Shown here in pieces: positions 14,947-23,377 of a stretch of DNA of 64,000 nt. Below the pieces are notes generated by a model. The model did no database searches. It had not been told where the DNA came from and saw nothing but the letters and a program-made list of their open reading frames with translations. Positions within the stretch are counted from its first letter, which is position 1, and every line of letters starts with the position of its first letter. Origin of the DNA: Bryobacter sp. (GTDB lineage Bacteria; Acidobacteriota; Terriglobia; Bryobacterales; Bryobacteraceae); NCBI GenBank assembly GCA_022843625.1, contig JALHNH010000003.1, positions 248,001-312,000 on the forward strand, given 5' to 3'. The translations under genes were made by a program, and so were the position numbers.

Positions 14947-17892
14947 ATGACCTCCCACAGTCGATTACTGTGCCTTTTTTTCAGCCTTCTCGCCTCGGCG
15001 ATAATGGCTTTTGCCCAAGCCCCAACTGGCTCCATCTTGAAGGGTGTCGTTACTGACCCCTCGGGTGCCGCCATCCCTGGCGCCTCCGTCACCCTGTCCG
15101 GGGCTGGTGGATTCGTCAAGGTTTCTTCCGCAGACGCCGACGGCAAATTTACTATCCCTGGCATCCCGGGTGGTCAGTACACCATCCGGGTTTCCTCAGC
15201 TGGCTTCAGCCTCTTCGAACAGGCCAATTTTGAGATCGCTGCAGGCAAGCAGGTCAGCATTGCTGCCAAGCTCAACATCGAAGCCTCAAAGCAGGAGATC
15301 ACTGTTACGGACTCGATCTCCATCGACGTGGATCCATCCAGTAACGTAGGAGCGCTTGTTCTTAAGGGCGAAGACCTCGCCATGCTCAGCGACAACCCCG
15401 ACGACCTCCAGAATGAACTAAACGCCCTCGCCGGCCCGGCCGCCGGCCCCAACGGCGCCCAACTCTTCATCGACGGCTTCTCCGGCGGGCGTCTCCCTCC
15501 CAAGGCTTCGATCCGCGAAATCCGCTTGAACTCGAATCCGTTCTCAGCGGAATATGACCGCATTGGATTTGGACGTATTGAAATTTTCACCAAGCCCGGT
15601 TCTGACAAGTTCCGCGGACAGTTCTTTTACAACGCTGGCAACAACGTGCTGAATTCAAGAAATAATTTTGCCAACACACGTCCTGACGCTTACCAGAATG
15701 CTATCAGCGGCAGCATCAGCGGCCCGCTGTCCAAAAAAGCCAGCTTCGCTCTCGATGTCGATACCCGCATCAACGATGAAGCCAGCCTGATCAACGCCCG
15801 CACAATCGATTCCGGCTTCAACCCTATTCCGTTCGTGCAAAACATCGGTAACCCAACCCGCTTTCTCACCATTTCCCCCCGCGCCGACTTCCAGCTCAGT
15901 GCCAAGCACACGCTAACCACTCGCTATACCTTCCAGCGCAACACCAGTGCCAACGGAGGAATCACCGCCTTTACTCTCCCCGAACGGGCCGTAGACACCG
16001 AAAACAAAACCAATCAGGTGCAGCTTACGCACACCTGGATTGCCACCTCGAAGCTGATCAACGAAGACCGCTTCCAGTTCGTCGGCAGCCGCTTTGATAC
16101 CACGGGCAACTCCAACACTCCTTCCATTAATGTTCTCGACGCCTTCAACGGCGGCGGCGCACCCATCAGCAACAACTTCAGCAGTGAAAAGCGTTACGAA
16201 TACTCGAACATCAGCTCCTACACCCAGGGCCGTCATCTCCTCAAGTTTGGTGGCCGTCTTCGTGGGGTCCAGCAATCCGATCAAAACACCAGTGGGTACA
16301 ACGGCAGCTTTACCTTCCAGTCGCTGAACGCGTTTGCCATCACACAGCGTGGACTCGCAAATGGTCTTTCACTAGACCAGATTCGTGCCCAGGGCGGTGG
16401 TGCTCAGCAGTTCTCGCTCTCTGCAGGCATTCCCCTGCAAAGTGTCAACCAGATTGACGCAGGCCTCTTCCTCCAGGATGAATGGCGCGTCAAGCCTAAC
16501 TTCAGTCTTTCGAGCGGCATCCGCTTTGAGACCCAGTCGAACATCAAGAACAAGTACAACTTCGCCCCGCGCCTCGGATTGGCCTATGGCGTCGGCAAGT
16601 CACAAGGAGGCCGTCCTCCCAAAACCGTTCTTCGCGCCGGTGCCGGCCTCTTCTATGACCGCTTCGGTGAGGACCTTACTCTGGATGCCCGTCGACTCAA
16701 CGGAGTAGTTCAGCAACAATACTTTGTGGCATTCCCGAACTTCTATCCCAACATTCCGCCGATCGGTCAGATCCAAAGCAACTCTCGTGCAGGCACCACT
16801 CGCATCGTAGATCAGACCCTCGAGAATCCCTATCTCTTCCAAATGAACGCCGGTCTCGAACGGAGCTTGCCTCGCAACATAACGCTTGGCGTAAACTTCA
16901 ATCGCACTATCGGCATCAACCAGCTGCGCAGCCGTAACATCAACACCCCCCTTCCGGGCACTTTCAACCAGGCAACGCCTAACACGGCTGTTTACCCCTA
17001 CGGTGCCTCGGCTGGCAACCTCTTCCTTTATGAATCCACCGGCCGCTTCAGGCAGAGCCAGTTGGTGATCAACACCAGCGCTCGCATCAACCCCAAGCTC
17101 ACCCTTTTTGGCTTCTACACTCTGGGTTTTGCCAAGGGCAATACCGACGGAGCCAACACCTTCCCCAACGACACGTACAACGTGGATGGGGAGTGGGGCC
17201 GTAATCGCTTCGATGTCAGACATCGTGTATTTGGCGGCGGTTCCATTACCTTGCCCTTCAGGATCAGCCTGAGCCCGTTCACTATCTTCAGCACAGGCGG
17301 CCCCTTCAATATCGTTACCGGCCGCGATCTTTATGGCGACAACCAGCTCAACATCCATCGGCCCGGCATTGCTAGTGGCCCTGGCCCAGGCATCATCTTT
17401 TACGATGGCCGTTACCTCGATCCCAACCCGAAGCCCGGTCAGCAACTGCTGGCTCGCAACTCCGGTCAGGCTCCTGGCAACTTCTCACTCAACCTCCGCA
17501 TGAGCCGCACCTGGGGCTTTGGCGGAGAGCCCAAAGGTGCTGAACAGGATCCCATGGGCATGATGATGCGCCAGGGTTCTATGGGCGGCGGTGGCGGTTC
17601 GCGCGGTGGCGGCGGTGGTCCGCCCATGGGCGGCATGATGGGCGGCATGGGCGGCAGTCGCGGCGGCCCACCTGCTGGCATCTTTGGCAGCCAGAATCAG
17701 AAGTATAATCTCACGCTCAGCATCCAGGCTCAGAATGCTACCAACAACGTCAATCTTGGCGCACCGGTGGGCACGATGACCTCGCCTCTCTTTGGCACCT
17801 CAAATACGACTGGAGGCGGCTTTGGCCCCGGCGGCGGTGGTGGCTCCTCAGCCAATCGCCGTATCCAGCTCAGCCTGAGATTCAGCTTCTAA
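14947..17892 (+). CDS. Oar-like TonB-dependent receptor with carboxypeptidase-regulatory domain
   Basis: A 981-residue outer-membrane protein. It has a signal peptide (about 1-25, ending AFAQA), a carboxypeptidase-regulatory-like beta-sandwich (about 30-105, ILKGVVTDPSGAAIPGASV), a plug-like region, and a long beta-barrel ending in Phe (RIQLSLRFSF). Members of this family are abundant in Acidobacteriota and are linked to export or uptake of large substrates. Two Gly-rich loops interrupt the last strands: about 857-915 (Gly/Met/Pro/Ser/Arg) and about 956-968. AGGAG lies 6 nt before ATG 14947. A GC-rich hairpin terminator follows. The substrate is unknown. Confidence 0.88.
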   Translation: MTSHSRLLCLFFSLLASAIMAFAQAPTGSILKGVVTDPSGAAIPGASVTLSGAGGFVKVSSADADGKFTIPGIPGGQYTIRVSSAGFSLFEQANFEIAAGKQVSIAAKLNIEASKQEITVTDSISIDVDPSSNVGALVLKGEDLAMLSDNPDDLQNELNALAGPAAGPNGAQLFIDGFSGGRLPPKASIREIRLNSNPFSAEYDRIGFGRIEIFTKPGSDKFRGQFFYNAGNNVLNSRNNFANTRPDAYQNAISGSISGPLSKKASFALDVDTRINDEASLINARTIDSGFNPIPFVQNIGNPTRFLTISPRADFQLSAKHTLTTRYTFQRNTSANGGITAFTLPERAVDTENKTNQVQLTHTWIATSKLINEDRFQFVGSRFDTTGNSNTPSINVLDAFNGGGAPISNNFSSEKRYEYSNISSYTQGRHLLKFGGRLRGVQQSDQNTSGYNGSFTFQSLNAFAITQRGLANGLSLDQIRAQGGGAQQFSLSAGIPLQSVNQIDAGLFLQDEWRVKPNFSLSSGIRFETQSNIKNKYNFAPRLGLAYGVGKSQGGRPPKTVLRAGAGLFYDRFGEDLTLDARRLNGVVQQQYFVAFPNFYPNIPPIGQIQSNSRAGTTRIVDQTLENPYLFQMNAGLERSLPRNITLGVNFNRTIGINQLRSRNINTPLPGTFNQATPNTAVYPYGASAGNLFLYESTGRFRQSQLVINTSARINPKLTLFGFYTLGFAKGNTDGANTFPNDTYNVDGEWGRNRFDVRHRVFGGGSITLPFRISLSPFTIFSTGGPFNIVTGRDLYGDNQLNIHRPGIASGPGPGIIFYDGRYLDPNPKPGQQLLARNSGQAPGNFSLNLRMSRTWGFGGEPKGAEQDPMGMMMRQGSMGGGGGSRGGGGGPPMGGMMGGMGGSRGGPPAGIFGSQNQKYNLTLSIQAQNATNNVNLGAPVGTMTSPLFGTSNTTGGGFGPGGGGGSSANRRIQLSLRFSF

Positions 17893-17948
17893 CGACCTCG
17901 TGTGTAGCCGGGTACGGATCCCCCCTCCATACCCCGCACATACGACTA

Positions 17949-17990
17949 CGCGCCGGCCTCCACCCCGTGGCCGGCGCGTTCTCTTTTTCT
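17949..17990 (+). terminator. Intrinsic terminator after the Oar-like receptor
   Basis: A 10-bp perfect stem CGCGCCGGCC / GGCCGGCGCG (17949-17958 and 17969-17978) with a 10-nt loop, followed by TTCTCTTTTTCT. It sits 56 nt past the receptor stop, and its tail touches the last codon of the convergent vapC gene (17989). It is one of only two convergent junctions in the window that have room for a hairpin. Confidence 0.85.
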
Positions 17991-18366
17991 AGATAGACAG
18001 TTCCAGTCCCGCCGCCTCAACAAAATTCTTAAAATCTTGATCCCGTGTAAGCAATGGAACTTGCCGGTCCAAACAACACTGTGCAATCAACGCGTCCCCA
18101 AGTCGAGCCTTCTTCTTTTTCCGCAACACAAGCGCTCGCAAAACTCCTGCTCGTTTCCAGTATCCATCAAGGATTTCGATGAGCGGTACTTGCTCCAACA
18201 ACTCGCGAACTTCTATCACCAGTTTCGGATCACTCAATAATTCTGTCAGCACCGCTGGCACCATCAGAACCTGACGATCGGCGAGAGCCTGATCGAGAAG
18301 CCTGGTATCAAGAGCCTCCTCTCCCTGCAGGTAGGCTATCCATGTACTTGTGTCAACGGCAATCAT
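17989..18366 (-). CDS. vapC: VapC-type PIN-domain toxin
   Basis: A 125-residue PIN-domain ribonuclease. All acidic catalytic positions appear present: D5 (IAVDTSTW), E42 (VLTELLSD), D91 (LGDALIAQ) and D109/D111 (TRDQDF). Such toxins cleave tRNA or rRNA when the antitoxin is lost. Its start codon overlaps the antitoxin stop by 4 nt. Unlike the copy at 1367-1786, this one is intact. Confidence 0.88.
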   Translation of the reverse strand: MIAVDTSTWIAYLQGEEALDTRLLDQALADRQVLMVPAVLTELLSDPKLVIEVRELLEQVPLIEILDGYWKRAGVLRALVLRKKKKARLGDALIAQCCLDRQVPLLTRDQDFKNFVEAAGLELSI

Positions 18367-18566
18367 CGATCTGCTTTCAACTGCTCCGCCGTCTTAGAAA
18401 ACTTTACCTTTCCCCGAAGCTTCCTAAGCTGTGAATAAGTTTCCGAAGCAGCTACCAATTGCAATCCCAATCGAACTGTCTGAGTAATTCCGTCACCGCT
18501 AGCCCGCTGAGCTCTCTCAAGGATGTCTGGTGCCACCTCAATAGTAATTTTCCTGACGTTTTCCAT
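18363..18566 (-). CDS. vapB: VapB-type antitoxin
   Basis: A 67-residue protein with a ribbon-helix-helix-like N-terminus (KITIEVAPDILERAQRASG, then ITQTVRLGLQLVA) and a C-terminal segment that would wrap the toxin. It would bind its own promoter and neutralise the neighbouring PIN toxin. The upstream gap (18567-18673) is where the operator should lie; I see no clear palindrome. Confidence 0.8.
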   Translation of the reverse strand: MENVRKITIEVAPDILERAQRASGDGITQTVRLGLQLVAASETYSQLRKLRGKVKFSKTAEQLKADR

Positions 18567-18673
18567 GTCTAAAAAAATACCATATCAAGCACCAGTATGA
18601 AGTATGGCCTGACCGAGTCGCCCTCATTCTTCCCTCTCGCGGCAAGGAATGCGCGATCCTGAAAAGAGCAGCA

Positions 18674-19603
18674 ATGACCACAGGCCTGATCGCACTTCTC
18701 GATGACATTGCCGCTCTTACCAAGCTAGCCGCTGCTTCTCTCGACGATGCCGCCACCCAGGCCGCCAAAGCAGGCAGCAAAGCGGCCGGTATCGTCATTG
18801 ATGACGCTGCCGTAACTCCCCGCTATGTCGTCGGCCTTGCCGCCGAGCGCGAGCTTCCCATCATTCGCAAAATCGCGCTTGGCTCCCTCAAAAACAAACT
18901 GCTCCTGCTCTTGCCAGGTGCCCTCGCCCTAAGCTATCTCGCTCCCTGGCTGATCACTCCCATCCTGATGCTGGGCGGCGCCTTTCTTTGCTACGAGGGC
19001 TATCACAAAGTAGTCGACCTGATCCACCCCCACCCAAGTCCGGTCGTGAGCGCAACTTCTACAGCCAATGCAAAAGAGCTTGAGAACGAACGCATAACCA
19101 GCGCCATCCGCACCGACTTCATCCTGTCTGCCGAAATCATGGCCATCGCACTCGGTACAGTCTCAACCGCACCCATCTGGATGCAGGGCCTCAGCCTCGC
19201 AGTGGTTGGTATCGCGATGACGGTGCTGGTGTATGGCCTTGTGGCCCTGATCGTCAAAGCCGATGATGCCGGCGTAGCACTATCGCAATCTGAGCTATCG
19301 CTCTTCCGCGCCACTGGACGCGGCTTGGTCAAAGGCATGCCAGTCTTCCTTCAGGGGCTCAGCCTGCTCGGTATGCTTGCCATGCTCTGGGTCGGTGGAG
19401 GTATCATCCTTCACGGTCTGCATGAGCTAGGGCAGAAGCTTCCCGAGGAGGCCATCCACCAACTGGCCGTCGCCGCATCCCAATTCGTCCCTGTAGCGCA
19501 GGGCGCAGTCGAATGGCTCACTCAGGCAGCAATCTCCGGCCTTATCGGTTTGGCAATCGGTGCGATCTGCGCACTCCTCGTTCAGCGCTTCAAGCCCGCC
19601 TGA
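18674..19603 (+). CDS. DUF808 family inner-membrane protein (YedI-like)
   Basis: A 309-residue membrane protein. The N-terminus GLIALLDDIAALTKLAAASLDDAA and the PRYVVGLAAERELPIIRKIA segment (about 50-69) are characteristic of DUF808/YedI proteins. About six hydrophobic helices follow, from LLLLLPGALALSYLAPWLI to AISGLIGLAIGAICALLV. The biochemical function of the family is not established. The stop codon (19601-19603) is separated by one base from the stop of the convergent DUF3592 gene. Confidence 0.85.
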   Translation: MTTGLIALLDDIAALTKLAAASLDDAATQAAKAGSKAAGIVIDDAAVTPRYVVGLAAERELPIIRKIALGSLKNKLLLLLPGALALSYLAPWLITPILMLGGAFLCYEGYHKVVDLIHPHPSPVVSATSTANAKELENERITSAIRTDFILSAEIMAIALGTVSTAPIWMQGLSLAVVGIAMTVLVYGLVALIVKADDAGVALSQSELSLFRATGRGLVKGMPVFLQGLSLLGMLAMLWVGGGIILHGLHELGQKLPEEAIHQLAVAASQFVPVAQGAVEWLTQAAISGLIGLAIGAICALLVQRFKPA

Positions 19604-19604
19604 C

Positions 19605-20069
19605 CTAGACTGCTGGTGCAAAGGTCGCAAACACCAGCCCGCTAACAGCAAGCAACAAACCAAGCCCGGCAGCAAAATAAAAGCCCCCCGGCACCTTCGT
19701 ATGCACCACCGCCTCTGCAGCGTTATCCGGATCGTAGTAAATCGTCAAACCAGTATTGCTCTTGAACCGTTTTCTTTGTTCCTCGGCACTGGCCTCAGAA
19801 CGATGCCGGTAGGGCATCTCAAAAAAGCCAAGCCGGTTGCTTTGATACGCTTCTCCCTTCACCGTATAGCTGTACAAAACTTCCACGCGGTAAGGGTGCA
19901 TGTTCCGGCCGCCCGAATCCATGATTTGTGCAACTTTAGAAGAAATCACCGTCGCTTTGCTTCGGGGCCAGCCTCTGGCTTTCCGGGCCCTGTAGATCGG
20001 CAGGCAGGAGATGGCCAAAGTCACCAAACCAACTCCAGCAATCACCAACCCATCTTGTGGCGTATTCAT
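19605..20069 (-). CDS. DUF3592 domain membrane protein
   Basis: A 154-residue protein with one helix near each end (about 8-26 and 131-149) flanking a soluble beta-rich domain. The domain includes WPRSKATVISSKV, VLYSYTVKGEAYQSNRLGF and the FKSNTGLTIYYDPDNAAEAVV segment, which are typical of DUF3592. The function of the family is unknown. It is transcribed alone. The 3' end abuts the DUF808 gene with one base between stops. Confidence 0.85.
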   Translation of the reverse strand: MNTPQDGLVIAGVGLVTLAISCLPIYRARKARGWPRSKATVISSKVAQIMDSGGRNMHPYRVEVLYSYTVKGEAYQSNRLGFFEMPYRHRSEASAEEQRKRFKSNTGLTIYYDPDNAAEAVVHTKVPGGFYFAAGLGLLLAVSGLVFATFAPAV

Positions 20070-20127
20070 AGTTTTAAATCCCAGAAGCTGCTGCGAGTGA
20101 ACACTTACAGCACACTATGATTACCAT

Positions 20128-20652
20128 ATGGAATCCAACTTTCTCGAAGAGTGTCTGCAGGTTCTGGATCGCACACCCGCCACCCTAAACGCCCTGTTGC
20201 GTGACCTTCCCCAAGTCTGGACCGGTGCAAGCGAAGGCCCGGCTACCTGGAGCCCCTACGATGTCCTCGGGCACCTAATCCATGGCGAGCAGACCGATTG
20301 GTTTCCGCGCCTCAAAATAATCCTTCAGCATGGCCCAGCCAAAACCTTCGACCCCTACGATCGAGAGGCCCAGTTCCGTGTTTCAGAAATCAAATCCGTG
20401 AATCAGCTCCTCGACGAATTCATCAGACTCCGCCAGGAGAACTTAAGCCAACTCCGCTCTTTGAATTTGCAACCGAATGACCTCAACCGCACCGGAACCC
20501 ACCCCGTCTTCGGCTCCGTTACACTACACCAGCTCCTCGCCACCTGGGCCGCGCACGATCTCGCCCACATCCTGCAAATCAGCCGCGTGATGGCCAAGCG
20601 CTATCGCAACGAAGTCGGCCCCTGGGCGCAATACCTCTCAGTTATGGCCTAG
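20128..20652 (+). CDS. DinB family protein
   Basis: A 174-residue four-helix-bundle protein of the DinB/YfiT-like superfamily. The likely metal-site histidines are in GHLIHGEQTDW (about 51-61) and the C-terminal TWAAHDLAHILQ. Members act as metal-dependent transferases or bacillithiol/mycothiol-linked enzymes; the substrate here is unknown. Start ATG 20128. Its last 15 bases overlap the convergent alpha/beta hydrolase gene. Confidence 0.85.
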   Translation: MESNFLEECLQVLDRTPATLNALLRDLPQVWTGASEGPATWSPYDVLGHLIHGEQTDWFPRLKIILQHGPAKTFDPYDREAQFRVSEIKSVNQLLDEFIRLRQENLSQLRSLNLQPNDLNRTGTHPVFGSVTLHQLLATWAAHDLAHILQISRVMAKRYRNEVGPWAQYLSVMA

Positions 20653-21444
20653 CAGCGTGTTGAGCCACGCAACAGTCGTGGGCTTCCAGACGTGAAATCG
20701 AGCCTCTTTCTCCCACTCCTCCACGCCATGCGGTGCCGCTTCTATCAACTGCATCTCGCACCGCGCCCCCACTTTCTTTGCCGCTTCACAGAACACCTCG
20801 GATTGTTGCCACGGCACCCCCGTATCGGCCTTGCCATGCACCAGCAACATCGGCGCCTGCCCACGCTTCACATAAGTGATCGGAGAAGCCTCCCGCAATC
20901 TTGCTTCATCCGGATCCGGTAAATACAACGCGATATTGCGGGGCCACTCCGCCCGCTGCTTCTTCCACAAACTCAAATCGTGAATCCCGTAAAAACTAAC
21001 TAGTCCCGCCACCTTCACCTTGCCCCGCAATGCTGCCAGCCCCACCAGATGCCCTCCAGCCGATTCCCCCATCAACACTAGCTTCGCCGGGTCAACATGA
21101 TATTCCTTCGCGTGAGAGCGCACCCAGCGCACCGCCGCCTCGATATCCTCCACTGCCGCCGGATGAGGATCCTTCGGCGCCACACGGTAGTTGATCGTAA
21201 ACCACGGAACCCCCGCCTCGGTCAGTGTCGTAAACCACGGGCCGATATAGGTGCGTTTATCTCCAGCTTCCCAGCCCCCTCCATGCACCAGAATCACCGC
21301 CCCACGCGTCCGGCCATCATCGGGAATCCAGGCGTCCAGCGTCAACGAGGTTCCCCCGGGACGCGCAAACTCGATGTCTTTGAAGTCCTTGCCAGAGGCC
21401 AAAGCGGCAGCCAGGATTCCGATCGCAATTAAACCAGTTTTCAT
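20638..21444 (-). CDS. Secreted alpha/beta hydrolase (esterase/lipase type)
   Basis: A 268-residue serine hydrolase with a signal peptide (TGLIAIGILAAALASG). The oxyanion motif HGGGWEAGD is at about 54-62, the nucleophile elbow GESAGG near 126-131, and candidate acid and base residues are in HGKADTGVP and APHGVEEW. It resembles the BD-FAE carbohydrate/xylan esterase-like group. Substrate is not resolved. It overlaps dinB by 15 bp at the 3' end and diverges from the PQQ dehydrogenase gene. Confidence 0.86.
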   Translation of the reverse strand: MKTGLIAIGILAAALASGKDFKDIEFARPGGTSLTLDAWIPDDGRTRGAVILVHGGGWEAGDKRTYIGPWFTTLTEAGVPWFTINYRVAPKDPHPAAVEDIEAAVRWVRSHAKEYHVDPAKLVLMGESAGGHLVGLAALRGKVKVAGLVSFYGIHDLSLWKKQRAEWPRNIALYLPDPDEARLREASPITYVKRGQAPMLLVHGKADTGVPWQQSEVFCEAAKKVGARCEMQLIEAAPHGVEEWEKEARFHVWKPTTVAWLNTLLGHN

Positions 21445-21486
21445 AAGCTCACTGGCTTTCTATTATCATCCTTAGTAGAAGATTTC

Positions 21487-23334
21487 ATGCGATATTTCAT
21501 AACGGCTGCGACCCTGCTGTCGACCCTTTCCCTTTGCCTCGCGCAAGACTCCCCGGATTCCGTCCTTCCCACCACCAAGCAGTTCCGCAAAACTGTTGTC
21601 ACTTCGGGCATGGAAGGCCCATGGGAAATCACCTGGGGCCCGGACAACATGATCTGGACCACCGAGCGCACCGGCAAACGCGTCACTCGTGTCGACCCTG
21701 CCACCGGCAAGCGCATCGTCGCCGTCACCATCGATGAAGTATCCGCTCCCGGTGGCCAGGACGGTCTTCTCGGCATGGCTCTGCATCCAGAGCTGCTTAA
21801 GGGCACCGGTAACGATTACGTCTACGTCGGCTACACCTACGTCGACAAAACGCTGCCCCCCGATCCCACCATTGCCGATCCCAACAGTCGCTACCGTAAT
21901 CTTTACGGCAAGATCGTTCGCTACACATACGATGCCTCCAGCGGCAAGCTCTCAAGCCCGCAGAACGTCATCACAGGCCTTCCGGCTGGCAACGATCATA
22001 ATGCCGGCCGCCTCAAATTCGGCCCCGATAAAAAGCTCTATTTCAGCATCGGCGATCAGGGCAACAACCAACTTGGCAACGTCTGCCTCGTAGTCCAGTC
22101 CCAGCGCCTGCCCACTCAAAAAGAACTCAACGCCAAGGACTACTTCGCCTATCAAGGCAAAGTGTTACGCCTCAATCTCGACGGCTCCATCCCCAAAGAC
22201 AATCCGAAAATCGAAGGCATCCAGAGTCACGTCTACACCCTCGGCCACCGCAATCCGCAGGGCCTCGACTTCGGCCCCGACGGTACTCTCTACGAATCAG
22301 AACAAGGCCCCAAGACCGACGACGAGGTGAACATCCTCAAGGCCGGCGGCAACTACGGCTGGCCCAACGTCGTGGGCTTCCGCGATAACAAGGCTTATGA
22401 GTTCGCTCGCTGGGCAGAAGCAAAGACCCCCTGCTCGCAACTCAAGTTCAGCGACCTCGCCATCCACCCCTCGGTTCCAAGAGAACCCGAGACAGCTTTC
22501 AAGAAGCCGATGGTCGACCCCCTCGCTACGCTCTTCACCGTCGAGAGTGGCTACAACTTTGCCGACCCCGCCTGCAAAGGCATTGACTACATTTGCTGGC
22601 CCACAACAGCCGTATCCAGTGTCGAACACTACCAGTCCAAAGGCACCGGCATCCCCGGTTGGGATCGCGTATTGTTTGTAACTACCCTGAAGCGCGGTTC
22701 GCTCTACATCGTCCCGCTCAAGGCGGACGGCAAATCTGCAGCCGGTAAGCTGACGCGTTATTTCAAGTCTGAGAATCGCTTCCGCGACACAGCCGTAAGC
22801 CCCGATGGCAAGACCATCTACATCGCAACAGACCCCAGTGGATTGGCTGAATCCAGCACCGGCGGCGTAACCCGTAATATGCAGGATGCTGGTGCTATCC
22901 TCGCCTTCACCTACACCGGCGAAGGCGCAGGCGAAGACCCAAGCATGGTCAGCAAAGCCAAACCAGCCGTGAAAGACACCACCGCCCCCATCGTCACCGG
23001 CGGCATCGCCCCGCAATTCACCGCAGCCCAGGCCGCAGCAGGTAAGACGGAATACAACGCCAACTGCGCCGTCTGCCACGGCAGCACGCTCACCAACGGA
23101 ACCTTCGGCACACCCCTCGGAGGCCAATACTTCAAAGCCAACTGGGAAAGCCGTTCGGTGAAGTCACTCTTCGACCGTTTTCAAAAGACGATGCCCCCGG
23201 CCGAACCCGGCACACTCCCGGCCGAGTCCTACGCGAACATCCTCACCTACATCCTCGAGTCCAACGGCTTCAAGCCCGGCAACACCCCGCTGCCCGCCGG
23301 CGGCGAAGCTCTAGACAAGATGACCATTAAATAG
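21487..23334 (+). CDS. PQQ-dependent sugar dehydrogenase fused to a cytochrome c domain
   Basis: A 615-residue secreted protein. It has a signal peptide (about 1-19, ending LCLA). A six-bladed beta-propeller of the soluble aldose dehydrogenase type follows, with motifs EITWGPDNMIWTTERTGK, GRLKFGPDKKLYFSIGDQGN and LGHRNPQGLDFGPDGTLYESEQ. A C-terminal cytochrome c domain has CAVCHG near residue 528 and a later Met in MPPAEPG as possible axial ligand. Electrons from sugar oxidation could pass directly to the fused heme. The gene lies 43 nt before a beta-helix protein gene on the same strand. Confidence 0.87.
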   Translation: MRYFITAATLLSTLSLCLAQDSPDSVLPTTKQFRKTVVTSGMEGPWEITWGPDNMIWTTERTGKRVTRVDPATGKRIVAVTIDEVSAPGGQDGLLGMALHPELLKGTGNDYVYVGYTYVDKTLPPDPTIADPNSRYRNLYGKIVRYTYDASSGKLSSPQNVITGLPAGNDHNAGRLKFGPDKKLYFSIGDQGNNQLGNVCLVVQSQRLPTQKELNAKDYFAYQGKVLRLNLDGSIPKDNPKIEGIQSHVYTLGHRNPQGLDFGPDGTLYESEQGPKTDDEVNILKAGGNYGWPNVVGFRDNKAYEFARWAEAKTPCSQLKFSDLAIHPSVPREPETAFKKPMVDPLATLFTVESGYNFADPACKGIDYICWPTTAVSSVEHYQSKGTGIPGWDRVLFVTTLKRGSLYIVPLKADGKSAAGKLTRYFKSENRFRDTAVSPDGKTIYIATDPSGLAESSTGGVTRNMQDAGAILAFTYTGEGAGEDPSMVSKAKPAVKDTTAPIVTGGIAPQFTAAQAAAGKTEYNANCAVCHGSTLTNGTFGTPLGGQYFKANWESRSVKSLFDRFQKTMPPAEPGTLPAESYANILTYILESNGFKPGNTPLPAGGEALDKMTIK

Positions 23335-23377
23335 CCCCATCTGCGGCGCGTTGATATAAGATCGTCAACGACCCATC

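Noticed and set aside
22297-23127. Minus-strand ORF opposite the PQQ dehydrogenase
   Set aside because: Gly/Val-rich antisense reading of a supported gene, without motifs.
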